A stretch of DNA of 64,000 bases from Chaenocephalus aceratus (lineage: Eukaryota > Chordata > Actinopteri > Perciformes > Channichthyidae). The stretch covers positions 15,467,373-15,531,372 of the forward strand of contig CM043792.1 of assembly GCA_023974075.1 (NCBI GenBank). The letters run 5' to 3'. This document shows, in pieces, positions 11,751 to 22,060 of this stretch. Under the pieces are notes generated by a model. The model made no database searches. It had not been told where the DNA came from and saw only the letters and a list, made by a program, of their open reading frames with translations. Position 1 is the first letter of the stretch. Each line of letters begins with the position of its first letter. Position numbers and translations under genes: made by a program.

Positions 11751-12703
11751 ATGGACCCAGCAGACAGCCTGTACGAGGTGACGTACAACCTAATGTGCTT
11801 TAAAAACGACTGTCGATATGCCTCCAGTAGTGAAGAGAGGCAGTCAATTATCTCAACGGCACGCCAAGAAGTAACCTCAAGGCCCTGGTTAAAGGAGTTA
11901 CTTCCCGAGTGGGTGGAGGACTTTTTCGGTAGTTTTGAGGTCAAACCTGTTTCCGGGCCTGCTAGCCCCTGGTATGCTAGCCCCCTGCCGGCCACAGTTC
12001 CCAACAAGGCTCCTTTCAAGGACCCTTTCGCTGGGTCTCGTCTGGCTTTTGGAGGACCTCTGAGCCTCCACAAGGCTTCAAGGCAGCATGGAAGGAAACG
12101 CAAGGCCAGGATTCCAGCAGCCATAGTTCCGGCTTCAGAACCAGACCTTACAGCCATTATTCTGGCTTCAATTCCGGCTCCAGAGCCGGCCCATTCAGCC
12201 ATGTTTCCGGCTCCAGAACCGGACCTTCCAGCCATGTTTCCGGCTTCAGAACCGGACCTTACAGCCATGTTTCCGGCTTCAGAACCGGACCTTACAGCCA
12301 TGATTCTGGCTTCAATTCCGGCTCCAGAGCCGGCCCATTCAGCCATGTTTCGGCTCCAGAACCGGACCTTACAGCCATGTTTCCGGCTCCAGAACCGGAC
12401 CTTACAGCCATGTTTCCGGCTTCAGAACCGGACCTTACAGCCATGATTCTGGCTTCAATTCCTGGCCCCAGTTCTGGCCCCAGCAGCCATCGTTCCAGAC
12501 CCAGTTCCGGCCCCAGCGGCCATGGTTCCAGACCCAGCTCTGGCCCCAGCTGCCATAGTCCCATCTCTGGTCCCCTCTCTAGTCCTCTTCTCGAGTTCCC
12601 CTCTAGTCCCATCCCAAGTCCCTTCTCTAGTCACTTCTCAGGTACCAACTCTAGTTCCATCTCAAGTCCCTTCTCTAGTCCCTTCTCTGGTCCCCCTCTC
12701 TAG
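11751..12703 (+). pseudogene. gag-like reading frame of the LTR element with a repetitive proline/serine-rich tail
   Basis: An ATG lies 18 bp after the 5' LTR and starts MDPADSLYEVTY. About 120 non-repetitive residues follow, including a WLKELLPEWVEDFFGSF stretch, and then a tandem array of 33-bp units (11 residues of the form AMFPASEPDLT), about 12110-12470. A single missing C at about 12347 (GTTTCGG where other units have GTTTCCGG) shifts the frame and leads to a stop at 12446; the array continues in the next frame to 12703 through SSGPS-type repeats. The immediate post-LTR start is like fish Ty3/gypsy gag genes, but I see no CCHC zinc knuckle. Identity as gag is inferred from position only. 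Confidence 0.5.
12110..12470 (+). repeat. 33-bp minisatellite in the gag-like frame
   Basis: Units resemble GCCATGTTTCCGGCTTCAG plus GAACCGGACCTTACA, about ten degenerate copies, mostly in register with the reading frame. Confidence 0.8.
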
Positions 12704-13160
12704 TCTCTTCTCAAGTTTCCCCCTCTAGTCCCTTCTCTAGTCCCTTCCCTAGTCCCTCCTCAGGTCACTTCTCTAGTCCCTTCTCCAGTCCCTACTCAAT
12801 TCCTTCTCAGAGTCCTTTCTCAAGTCTCTCCTCTAGTCTCTCCTCTAGCCTCCTCCTCTAGTCCCTTCTCTAGTCCCATCTCTAGTCCCATCTCCAGTCC
12901 CCTCCTTTAGTCACTTCTCTAGTCCCTTCTCAAATCCCAACTCTAGTCCCATCTCAAGTTCCCTCTCGAGTCCCTCTCCAGTTCCTCTCAAGTCCCCTCT
13001 CAAGTCACCTCTCGAGTTCCCTCTCAAGTCACCCTCTCGAGTTCCCTCTCAAGTCACCTCTCGAGTTCCCTCTCAAGCCCCTCTCAAGCCCCTCTCAAGC
13101 CCCCTCTCGAGTCCCCTCTCGAGTTCCCTCTCCAGTCCCAATTCAAGTCCCTACTGAAGT
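12555..13160. repeat. Degenerate CTCTAGTCCC/CTCAAGTCCC array
   Basis: Short (about 10-18 bp) pyrimidine-rich units, TCTAGTCCCTTC and later CTCAAGTC/CTCGAGTTCC, run for 600 bp. The frame is not kept open throughout. Confidence 0.8.
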
Positions 13161-13555
13161 GCCGTTTGGAGGTTCTGCTGGGGGTCCTGCCAACTCCATG
13201 TTCTTGTCCCGTTGGGGGGTCCCGCCGACTACTCTCCTGCCAGGGGTCCGCCAATCCTATGTCCAATCCCGTTGGAGGTCCGCCCGACTACTCTCCTGCC
13301 AGGGGTCCCTGCCAACCCTATGTCCTGTCCCGTTGGGGGTCCCCGCCGAACTACTCTCCTGCCGGGGGTCCTGCCAACCCTACGTCCTGTGCCGATGGAG
13401 GTTCCGCTGGGGGTCCTGCCGGCTCGTGTCCCAGTCCCGTTGGAGGTCCCGCCGACTACTCTCCTGCCGGGGGTCCTGCCAACCCTATGTCCTGTCCCGT
13501 TGGAGGTCCCGCCGACTGCTCTCCTGCCCGGGGGTCCCTGCCAATCCCGTTTTGA
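13161..13555 (+). repeat. 60-bp GC-rich minisatellite
   Basis: About six units of roughly 60 bp (20 codons) contain PVGGPADYSPAGGPAN in one open frame (13166-13555). Neighbouring frames and the minus strand also stay open because of base composition, so coding status is uncertain. Confidence 0.8.
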
Positions 13556-14020
13556 AATGAAATGTGTCCTGGTCCTCTTCCGTGGGGGATCCTGCCGGGG
13601 CCTGTCCCACCGGCTCCGGTTCCTGTCCGGCCGACACCGGGTCCTGCCCGGCCTCCGGAGCTGTCTGGTCTTCGCCCTCGAGCCCGGCCCCCTGAGAGTC
13701 GCGGTCTTCGCCCTCTGAGAGCCCGGCCCTCTGAGAGCCGGCCCTCTTCCCCCACCCACCCTCGATCCCGGCCCCCTGAGAGCCGTGGTCCTCGCCCTCA
13801 TGCTCGGCCCCCTGAGTTCGCCCGCGGTGGCCTTCGCCCCTCCATAACCCCCACCTTGGACTCTGTCTTGCCCCCGGGCCGTCCGCCCGAGTCCCCCTTC
13901 TCGGCTTCTGCCTTGCCCCCGGGCCGTCCGCCCGAGATCCCTTCCGGGTCCTCCGCGGTGCTCCTGGGTTGTCAGCCCAAACCCGTCCTCCTGACCCCCT
14001 CCACCCACCCTGGTGGCCCT
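13556..14020. repeat. GC-rich degenerate repeat before the 3' LTR
   Basis: Repeats of GGCCCCCTGAGAGCC and GGGCCGTCCGCCCGAG make up most of this stretch. No polypurine tract is recognisable next to the 3' LTR remnant. Confidence 0.65.
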
Positions 14021-14144
14021 AGTTTAGTTCAGTGTTGGTTGTTCTGATTGTCCGTGTGCCATATCCTTGAAATAAAGGTATTTTCAGTTTTTTTCTGCAT
14101 TTGGGTCCTGCCTGCGGGTCCTGCCTGCTTCACTCACCGTAACA
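14021..14144 (+). repeat. Truncated 3' LTR
   Basis: Matches the last ~124 bp of the 5' LTR, including TGTCCGTGTGCCATATCC, and ends CGTAACA before the CTCCA duplication. Its 5' two-thirds is missing. Confidence 0.85.
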
Positions 14145-14574
14145 CTCCAGATCTCAACCCCATAGAAAATCTTTGGAGGGAGTTGAAAGTCCTTGTTGCC
14201 CAGCGACAGCCCCAAAACATCACTGCTCTCGAGGAGATCTGCATGGAGGAATGGGCCAAAATACCAGCAACAGTGTGTGAAAACCTTGTGAAGACTTACA
14301 GAAAATGTTTGACCTCTGTCCTTGCCAACAAAGGGTATATAACAAAGTATTGAGATGAACTTTTGTTATTGACCAAATACTTTTTTTCCACCATAATTTG
14401 CAAATAAATTCTTTAAAAATCAGACAATGTGATTTTCTGGATTTTGTTTTTTTCTCATTTTGTCTCTCATAGTTGAGGTATACCTAGGATGAAAATTACA
14501 GGCCTCTCTCATCTTTTTAAGTGGGAGAACTTGCACAATTGGTGGCTGACTAAATACTTTTTTGCCCCACTGTA

Positions 14575-16116
14575 TATCCATTATTTCAAGAATTTCAAAT
14601 ATCTCCAGCTGGTCATATCTGCTGTAGTAGCCCGGGTTATTTTTGGAGCAGTTTACTGCACAGTGACTGTGAGCATCAGTCTCGCCAGCCATCGCCCACA
14701 ACATTCACATTTTGTGTTGGGGGAAGTCTGCCGAATCCAACCTTATGTTATCTGTACATATACAATCTGACTCATAATAGAAACTGATTTCCTGGCCATT
14801 TACATTTACAATTTAGAGTTAATATGCAGCAATCTGTACAAGGAGTTTTATACACTTTTTGTAATGGTTTTATTAATGGCTCATATCAATTACAAGCCAT
14901 TTGTAAAACGTTGTCTGAATTATAATGTTGTTAAAGATCTCTTGTTTTATCTTTATATGCAAGCTATTCATTCTTCAGCAACATAACTTCAATCAATGTT
15001 TCAATATCACAAATGTTACATTTGTCTCAGTGGACTTCACAGTTTGTACAGAATATCAGTATGACAATACGACACTCTCGTACAAGGAAAAACTTCCAGA
15101 GAAACCCCACAGTTTAAAGGGGAAAATGGGAGAAACCTCAGGGAGAGCAACAGAGGAGGGATCCCTCTCCCAGGACGGACAGACGTGCAATAGATGCCGT
15201 GTGTAAATCGAAGAGATAATACATTTGCAGCATAGGTGGACCAAATGTTTGGAAATGCATGTGTCTTGTTGGAGCGCTGAAGACGGTGGTCTGAAGCCCA
15301 CCTCGGCTCCGCGCGTCCCTTGATGAGCTGGTTAAATTATAAAAGAAGGAATTCGAAACACCAGGATAAAGGATAAACAATAATCTGTTTTAATGGTAAA
15401 AAAACAACAATACAATTAAAAGGGGTACCCCTGCTCTGGTCCTATTGCTGGGAGATCTTACTATCTTGGCAGCAGGAGGAAAAAGAGACCGGACCAAGGG
15501 CACAACAGGGCTACATGTAATTCCAACGGGAGGAGTTGTGTTGGATGCTCCTCCCACAGGGGTCATCTATTGGGAGATACAAAAACTATGGCCTGTCACA
15601 ACGAATCAGCGCGAGCCAGCCGAGGCGACCCTGAAACAAGAGTCTCTTAAGTTTGAGGTATTTTGCATAGACTTCCTTCTCTCCGGCCCCCTCCCCCATC
15701 AGTTTAATACACACAGTTTCACATACTTTTGGCATTTTTAAGATATGTTTAAGATATAGTTGTTTATAGTTGGTTAATACAAGTAATACATGTAAGTTAC
15801 TTTAATATCAACAATAACGAGGAAAACATTACCTCTGCTCTCAAGCAGTCCCACAGCAATGCTTTGAAGTAGTAGAACTTTACAGAAACATATGGCTCTT
15901 TGACAGAACGCACACACATTTCACCATGCAGCCCTCCAGATGTCCGACACGCTGTGTCCAAACAAGGACATCCCATCCCATCTCTCACATCTCCACCACT
16001 CCCAATACAAATGTTTCACTTCTCATATTTCCAGCTTCTTGTTATACAGACTGCTACCATTTGATACAAAGTAATTAAGCACACACATATGTTTAAGCAA
16101 ACTCATATCTGGACAC
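14575..16116. other. No gene; possible dispersed repeat at 15090-15210
   Basis: No gene is visible. The stretch around 15090-15210 (GAGGGATCCCTCTCCCAGG, GACAGACGTGCAATAGATG) resembles a sequence I have seen repeatedly in fish introns but cannot name. The 98-codon open frame at 15445 has no recognisable domain. Confidence 0.35.
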
Positions 16117-17012
16117 TGATAGATAAAAGCCCCGGTGCCTTTGCAGCTGGCTTTGGATTCGCCGCTAGTTTAGCAGCGCAGGCGTCTTCGTACGCTTTTA
16201 ACACACCATCGTAGCAATGGCGATGTTTCAGGTGACTGATCAGGTTGGAAGTATTATAGCACGTTGCCTTTTTCCCTCCTCGTGGAACCGATAATTATCG
16301 GGCCGATAATTATCGGTCCGATATTAGGAATTATGACGTAATTCCGATAAACCCGATAAAAGTATTAATAGCCCCGATAATATACAATATATTTTTTGGG
16401 TAAAAAAAAGAAAAAATACTGCGGTGTGGGTGGATTGGGATGAGGGGCGCTTGTTTTTCCCTCGGCTCCTCCCGTTTTGCCAGTACTGTGGTATTAGTGG
16501 TTTAGGAATAGGGGAGTTTTTCACAAATCCAGCGCTCCCTAACCCATGCCTGGCTGTGACGTAAATGGTGTGCGGCCGTGAAGCCAGGACAGTAAACAAA
16601 CATGTCGTCGGTAGTATGGGACTATTTCAAAGTTTCAGAGTTAGATAGTTCGCTTGCTATTTGTATTAACAAATGCAATGCAGAAGTTCCACGAGGAGGG
16701 AAAAAGGCAACGAGCTATAATACTTCCAACCTGAGTCACCTGAAACATCGCTACGATGGTGTGTTAAAAGTGTACGAAGACGCCTGCGCTGCTAAACTAG
16801 CGACGAATCCAAAGCCAGCTGCAAAGGCAACGGGGCTTTTACCTATCGACGAGGCTTTTGAAAAAGGCAAGAAGTTTGCCAGAGACGACCCCAGGGTTAG
16901 TTTTGTTCATAGTAGTAATGCTCATGTCATTTGCTCACTACTAGTCTTTTTTTTACCACCAGGTGTGCAAAAACTACAGGTACATTTAGTATATATATAT
17001 ATATATTATTAT
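16117..17012. mobile_element. Rearranged, internally deleted BED-hAT copy (snap-back)
   Basis: Two pieces of one hAT copy lie head to head. From about 16117 to 16288 is a minus-strand fragment of transposase codons after the zinc finger. From 16288 comes the subterminal CCGATAATTATCGG region, then a plus-strand transposase start at 16602. Both pieces share a 12-nt insertion encoding AKAT that the intact copy lacks, so they came from the same element. In the plus piece, codons after FARDDPR are replaced at about 16895 by sequence matching the 3' end of the intact copy (inverted at 17115-17180), an internal deletion. The outer TIRs are missing. Confidence 0.75.
16602..16893 (+). pseudogene. BED-finger hAT transposase, N-terminal fragment
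   Basis: Starts MSSVVWDYFKVSELDSSLAI and runs through the BED-type zinc finger region to FARDDPR, then enters the deletion junction. The CNKC motif is disturbed (INKCN after an extra codon), and SHLKHR has lost one residue relative to the intact copy. Confidence 0.85.
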
Positions 17013-19971
17013 TAGGGATGCACGATATTGGTTTTTTGAAACCGATACCGATACCGATAACTTCCTGCTTCTCAAGACCGATACCGATAACCGATAATAA
17101 TATAATATATATATATTAAATGTACCTGTAGTTTTTGCACACCTGGTGGTAAAAAAACATTACTACTATGAACAAAACAAAGCCAAGAACAGTTTTGACT
17201 CTTCAAAGTGACCATATTTATTTTCCCAAATAAATATAATTGAGTCAATCAGTCAATGACAATGTGTTTCCCTGAACAATGAGTGAACAATGAGTGGTCC
17301 ATATTAAGAAATGGAAACAACTATTACCTGGCATTTATAGGACAACAAGCCTATCAAACATTTGCCAAAAGAAATCAAACAAAAACAATTTGACAACCTC
17401 TCAAATAGATTGTAAAATGTAAACATTTGCCATAGTAAGGTGCATCACTCAGTGATATAAAAATAAAGGCCTCTACTCCTCTAGAAGGGATGCTGCAAAA
17501 GTGCAAATCTTTGCATAAGGATTCAAATTAAATACTGACAAGTAAAATCAGTCTCTGTAAACAAACTGAAAAGGTGCATTCCTCACAGTAACAAAAAAAA
17601 AGGTACTGAAACAAGTTAGACATTTATATGTAAACACAAACTGAAAAAGTGCATTCCACACAGTAACAAACAGTCATTTTACAGAACAAAGAATTAATGA
17701 CTTGCTTTATAACCCATATAAATGACAGTGAACCCGTTTTTCACAAAAGCATGAGGTTTCAATTGTCCTCTTTTTTTCTCAGAGAGAGAGATTCACCCTT
17801 GATCCTGCATTGTTACTTTAGCTCCCTTTAGAGCAGGTAGCTATTCTTCTAAAGTTCTACTTTTTTTTAAATTCTGGTTTGATCAGAGGGAGATTTTTTT
17901 TGACGAAGAGCAGCATCTCTGCCTTGTCGCATGCGAGTCGGTTTCTTTGCTGGGTCATCACGTGTCCAGCAGCAGAAAACAAACGCTCGCTGTCGACGCT
18001 AGTGCAAGGAGCCGACAGATATTTACGAGCAAGTTGGGCCAGGCACTCGTAACGGGACTGGTTGCTTCTCCAGTATTCCAGCGGGCAACGGTTCATGGGA
18101 AGCATGTTCTCCAACAGATATGACTGGAGCTTTCAGTAAAAAACAAAACACAGAAGAACAAAATCTAATTATGATGATGTTCTGAATATCCGGTTCCATT
18201 TTTAACATAAGTTATACATTGTGTTCATAAAACAATTCAAACCAAATATATACACTTACGTTCGCATCCACTCTGCTGTTTTCCTGGTGTTCAGTTGCAG
18301 CATCTGTATTTTCTTCGAGGATTGCCTCAAACATGCCCAAGAAGGATTTGTTGTTCTCGTCTCCCCTGCTGCTCTTTGCCGGTGGCTCGTCTGGCTGGGG
18401 CCGGGGGTGTCTGTGGCACGGCAGTCTCTCTCGACGACGCTGTGCAGCTGTTCCCGCAGCATTTCTATAGCTTGCCCTTTTGATGCAAGGGCCCATTGGT
18501 GGGAGTTGAGTGTTGCTGGTAACTTGTATTCTACTGCATAAGCTGCAATAGCTTGCTTCTGCGCCACCAGACTCTTAAGCATGTAAAATGTACTGTTCCA
18601 ACGTGTGGCCACGTCCTGTTGGAGTTGTGTACTGGTGGTGGTAGTAGTGGTTGTTGTTCCCTTTCGCAGGTTTGCTTGTAACTTTTCCAGGGCGGTGGAC
18701 GCTACTTGGGAGTGCTTAAAATGTCCAACAATCTTCCGCCCGATGGCAACACAGTTAGACACAGCTCTTTGGCTAAGTACAGCCTCATTCACGGCCAACT
18801 GTAAAGTGTGGGCCATGCAGCCCAGGCTATCAACTCCATAGTCACCAAAAGCCTTCGCCATATTACGTGCGTTGTCTCTTAGGACAACATGGACCATCTC
18901 TTTACTAATGTTCCATTGCTGAAGCATGGCTTCAAAAGCCTCACGGATCATATCGGCTGTGTGTGAACCTGGTAGCTCCTGAGAATGCAACACCGCTCTG
19001 TACAGTTTGTAGTCTATGTCCAGCCACTGCGCCATCAGACCTAGCATGCTAACGGGGCTAACATCACTGGTCCATATGTCCGTGGTGAAACTTATGTCCC
19101 GTATATCGTTATCGATCAGAGTATGAAGGAGTGTGGCGATCTCATTATACTTGGCTGGTAAACACTCGTCTGAAAAGTGGCGGCGGCTTGGAATGATAAA
19201 CCTGGGCTCCAAATGATGAACTAGCCGACTGAATCCTTTGTCTTCGACGAGGGAGAAGGGCTGGTCGTCAAGCGCCATCATTTCTATGATGAAGTTAGAG
19301 ATCGTTTTAGCCCTGGGGTCGTCTCTGGCAAACTTCTTGCCTTTTTCAAAAGCCTCGTCGATAGATAAAAGCCCCGGTGGCTTTGGATTCGCCGCTAGTT
19401 TAGCAGCGCAGGCGTCTTTGTACGCTTTTAACACACCATCGTAGCGATGGCGATGTTTCAGGTGACTGATCAGGTTGGAAGTATTATAGCACGTTGCCTT
19501 TTTCCCTCCTCGTGGAACTTCTGCATTACATTTGTTACAAATAGCAAGCGAACTTTCCAACTCTGAAACTTTGAAATAGTCCCATACCACCGACGACATG
19601 TTTGTTTACTGTCCTGGCTTCACGGCCGCACACCATTTACGTCACAGCCAGGCATGAGTTAGAGAGCGCTGGATTTGTGAAAAACTCCCCTCTTCCTAAA
19701 CCACTAATACCACAGTACTGGCAAAACGGGAGGAGCCGAGTAAAAAACAAGCGCCCCTCATCCCAATCCACCCACACCGCAGTATTTTTTTACCCAAAAA
19801 ATATATTGTATATTATCGGGGCTATAAATACTTGTATCGGGTTTATCGGGATGACGTCATAATTCCTAATATCGGACCGATATTAGGAATTATTATCGGT
19901 TATCGGTATCAGTATCGGTCTTGAGAAGCAGGAAGTTATCCGTTTCAAAAAACCAATATCGTGCATCCCTA
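17013..19971 (-). mobile_element. BED-finger hAT transposon, nearly complete
   Basis: Perfect 19-bp inverted ends, TAGGGATGCACGATATTGG at 17013 and its complement ending at 19971, bound 2959 bp. Subterminal regions carry clustered CCGATA motifs (17041-17095 and 19885-19925), typical of hAT transposase-binding regions. The 8-bp flanks ATTATTAT and ATAAATAT match at six of eight positions; the AT-rich context makes this weak evidence for a target duplication. The right end splits an L2-type LINE at its YADDTQLY motif, so the hAT arrived after the LINE. The element carries one two-exon transposase gene. Confidence 0.9.
17857..19599 (-). CDS. hAT transposase with BED zinc finger (two exons, one frameshift)
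   Basis: Cuts and pastes hAT DNA using an RNase H-like fold. Exon 1 (19599 to 18260) starts MSSVVWDYFKVSELESSLAI. The BED finger has CNKC and SHLKHRHR. FTTDIWTS carries the first catalytic Asp region, LRDNARNM the second, then CMAHTLQLAVNEAV and QDVATRWNSTFYML. A one-base slip, probably in the C/G runs near 18400-18415, moves the frame to one continuing GDENNKSFLGMFEAILEEN. The exon ends VDAN at a GTAAGT donor (18259-18254). Exon 2 starts at 18129 after a GAAAG acceptor, phase-matched, with CPLEYWRSN and the dimerisation motif SVDSERLFSAAG, ending at the stop at 17857. Two-exon structure and all blocks are present, so one slip is the only clear defect; it could be a sequencing error. Confidence 0.85.
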
Positions 19972-22033
19972 ATAAATATAGTTGAGTATCATCCGCATAA
20001 CAATGAACATTTACAGAATGATTCCTTATAATATTGCCTAACGGAAGCATATAATGTGAACAAAATAGGTCCAAGCACTGAGCCCTGTGGCACTCCATGG
20101 CTCACTTTGGTTTGCATGGAAGATTCATCGTTGACACACACAAACTGAGACCGTTCAGATAGATACGACCTAAACCAGCCTAAAGCAGTTCCCTTTATGC
20201 CAACTAAGTGCTCTAGTCTTTGCAATAGGACTTTATGGTCAATAGTGTCAAATGCAGCACTGAGATCGAGCAAGACAAGAATAGAGGGGGAGTTTACGCT
20301 GTTGACAGGAAGTTGTTGTTGCGATGGAAACACCAGATACAATTTCGGAGGGATATGATACATATTAACTTTCAATGTTATGCATTTCAGTTCTTCGATA
20401 ACATTACTTAATTAACACTTCACTTTCCTGACACAGTTCCACTAACATACATTCACTGTCGATTGTTATTTTTTAATATTCTTTGCGGAATTTGGCAGTG
20501 TAAAATGTCCTCTTGGGTTGCCGTACAGCCAATGCGTGACGTCATTAGTAAGCGTAACGGACCCCGTGCTGATCTGGTAGGCCGTGCAGATATGGTTGTC
20601 ACTACCCGATCTGCAGTGCGCATGTGCGAGATGGACCGCCATATTGGACAACTCCGTACGGCAACCCAAGTAGGACACTTGACACAGTGGCTTTTGGCAA
20701 AGCTCAAAAAGAAAACTCGAGAGGGATGAGTTATTGTTATTACAACGTGACTTCACTATTATTTAACAACTCTTTTTATTGGGTTCTTTTATTTGGGGTT
20801 AAGTACATTGTCAGAATAAATGAGAAATGAATTTAACTTCTGTTAGACAGCTATCATACTGAATAAATATTTACTGTGAATGTATGCAAAAATGTATGGC
20901 ATATAGCTGTATAACAGAAGTTAAATTCATTTCTCACTTATTCTGACAATGTACTTAACCCCAAATAAAAGACTGTCACTACCCGATCTGCAGCTCTGCC
21001 CGATTTAAATGATTGTGGAACATAGTCTGATAATAAAGACATATTCATAATATTTAATAAAGAAGTGTTAATTAATGGAAAAACGTCCTTTAACAGCTTA
21101 GTTGGAATTGGGTCTAACATGCACGTTGATGGTTTAGAAGAGAGAATCATTGAATTTAATTGTTCAAGGTTTACGGCTGAAAAGCATTCTAGTTTACTAT
21201 CTAGTGTAATATTAGAACTTACGTTTCCGGGAGCTGTTGATAACACGATACTGGTCAAAGGCAAGAGGTCATTAATTTTGTTTCTAAGAGTAACAATTTT
21301 ATCATTAAAAAAGCACATAAAATCCTTACTACTGAGTGCTATGGGAATAGAAGGCTCAATAGAGCTGTTGCTCTCTGTCAGCCTGGCTACAGTACTGAAA
21401 AGAAATATTGCATTATTCTTATTCTCATCTATTAATGAAGAGTAGTAGGCTGCTCTCGCTTTACGCAGTGCTTTCTTATATTCATTGAGAGTAATATGCC
21501 AAATTAAACGAGATTCAAGTTTAGTGGAATGCCATATCCTTTCAAGTTGTCTCGACTTTTGCTTTATTTTGCGGGTTTCGACATTATATGTTGTTTTATT
21601 TTCTTCTTTTTCAAAGGAGCAACAGAGTCTAATTTTATTCGCAGCGCATCTGTAGCACTATCAACAACATGATCAATTTGGGCTGGTGTACATTTTGTAT
21701 ACGTTTCTTCCCTTACAGACATGCTATCGAGTTAAGTATTGGTGGAATCTCTTCCTTAAATGTGGCTAACAGATAGGTTTCTGCTGCAGGAGCTTTTGAC
21801 TAATGGTTTGTAGTCTAGTAACAGTACTTCAAAAGTTACTAAGAAATGGTCGGATAAAGCAGCATTATGCGGTTCGACTAATAGTTGCTCAATTCCAATA
21901 CCATAAGTTAGAACAAGGTCGAGAGTGTGATTATAGCAGTTTACACTCTGACAGAAACCAATATAATCTAATATAGAGTTAGATGCAACAGTAAGGCTAT
22001 TTTTATCGTCGTCAACGTGAATATTGAAATCAC
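19972..22033 (-). pseudogene. LINE endonuclease/reverse transcriptase, broken
   Basis: The polyprotein would nick DNA and copy LINE RNA into the nick. A frameshift near 20050 separates FTLY from [12 protein letters not shown], stops occur in the endonuclease part, and an insertion (about 20318-20996) lies between VPQSFK and the palm domain. The catalytic YADD box is present, but the thumb and C-terminus are missing. Confidence 0.85.
20318..20996. mobile_element. Foldback-rich insertion inside the LINE
   Basis: Boundaries are estimated from where LINE homology stops and resumes. It holds two inverted-repeat structures: arms at about 20481-20526 and 20654-20703 (TTGGGTTGCCGTAC core) and a second hairpin at 20787-20854 and 20903-20971. 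TGTCACTACCCGATCTGCAG occurs twice in direct orientation (about 20597 and 20975). No coding frame with a known domain is present. Confidence 0.6.
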
Positions 22034-22060
22034 CTACTGTACGATAATTACTTTATCTGT

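Larger units (their letters stand above)
10276..14144 (+). mobile_element. LTR retroelement, probably non-autonomous, inserted in the Tc1
   Basis: The element begins TGTTACG at 10276 and ends CGTAACA at 14144. It is flanked by the exact 5-bp duplication CTCCA (10271-10275 and 14145-14149), and removing it restores the Tc1 reading. The 5' LTR spans 10276-11732, but about 1066 bp of that is a nested element, leaving about 390 bp of LTR. The 3' LTR is represented only by its last ~124 bp (about 14021-14144), nearly identical to 11609-11732 apart from an internal gap and a 16-bp tandem duplication. No protease, reverse transcriptase or integrase is seen, so it would need enzymes supplied by another element. 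TG...CA ends and a 5-bp duplication fit Ty3/gypsy-type LTR elements; the family is inferred. Confidence 0.85.
19972..22060 (-). mobile_element. L2-type non-LTR retrotransposon (LINE), 5' and 3' incomplete
   Basis: Read on the minus strand. An endonuclease fragment (about 22033 to 21790) holds GDFNIHVD and later SDHFLVTF, the APE-type endonuclease signatures. The RT N-terminal region follows at 21318-21000 (DPIPTKLLKDVFPLI, VPQSFK). After an insertion the RT palm resumes at about 20318 with [32 protein letters not shown] and CYADDTQLY. The 3' remainder is cut off by the hAT at 19971. Family assignment to the L2/CR1 group rests on these motifs and their spacing. Confidence 0.85.

Noticed and set aside
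11630..12346. 238-codon minus-strand open frame
   Set aside because: Antisense shadow of the gag-like frame and its 33-bp repeats; no independent evidence.
13161..13555. CRISPR-like regular array
   Set aside because: Units are contiguous tandem repeats with no unique spacers, in a vertebrate-type genome; it is a minisatellite.
13229..14008. 259-codon minus-strand open frame in GC-rich repeats
   Set aside because: All frames stay open here because of GC-rich tandem repeats; it lies antisense to the retroelement interior and has only Gly/Arg low-complexity sequence.
15445..15741. 98-codon plus-strand frame as a host gene
   Set aside because: No recognisable domain or exon boundaries; neighbouring sequence looks like dispersed repeat.
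16117..16288. L2 LINE continuing left of the hAT copies
   Set aside because: The word CTATCAGTGTCC just outside 16117 on the minus strand looked like LINE text after YADDTQLYL, but the following codons do not match L2 and soon hit stops.
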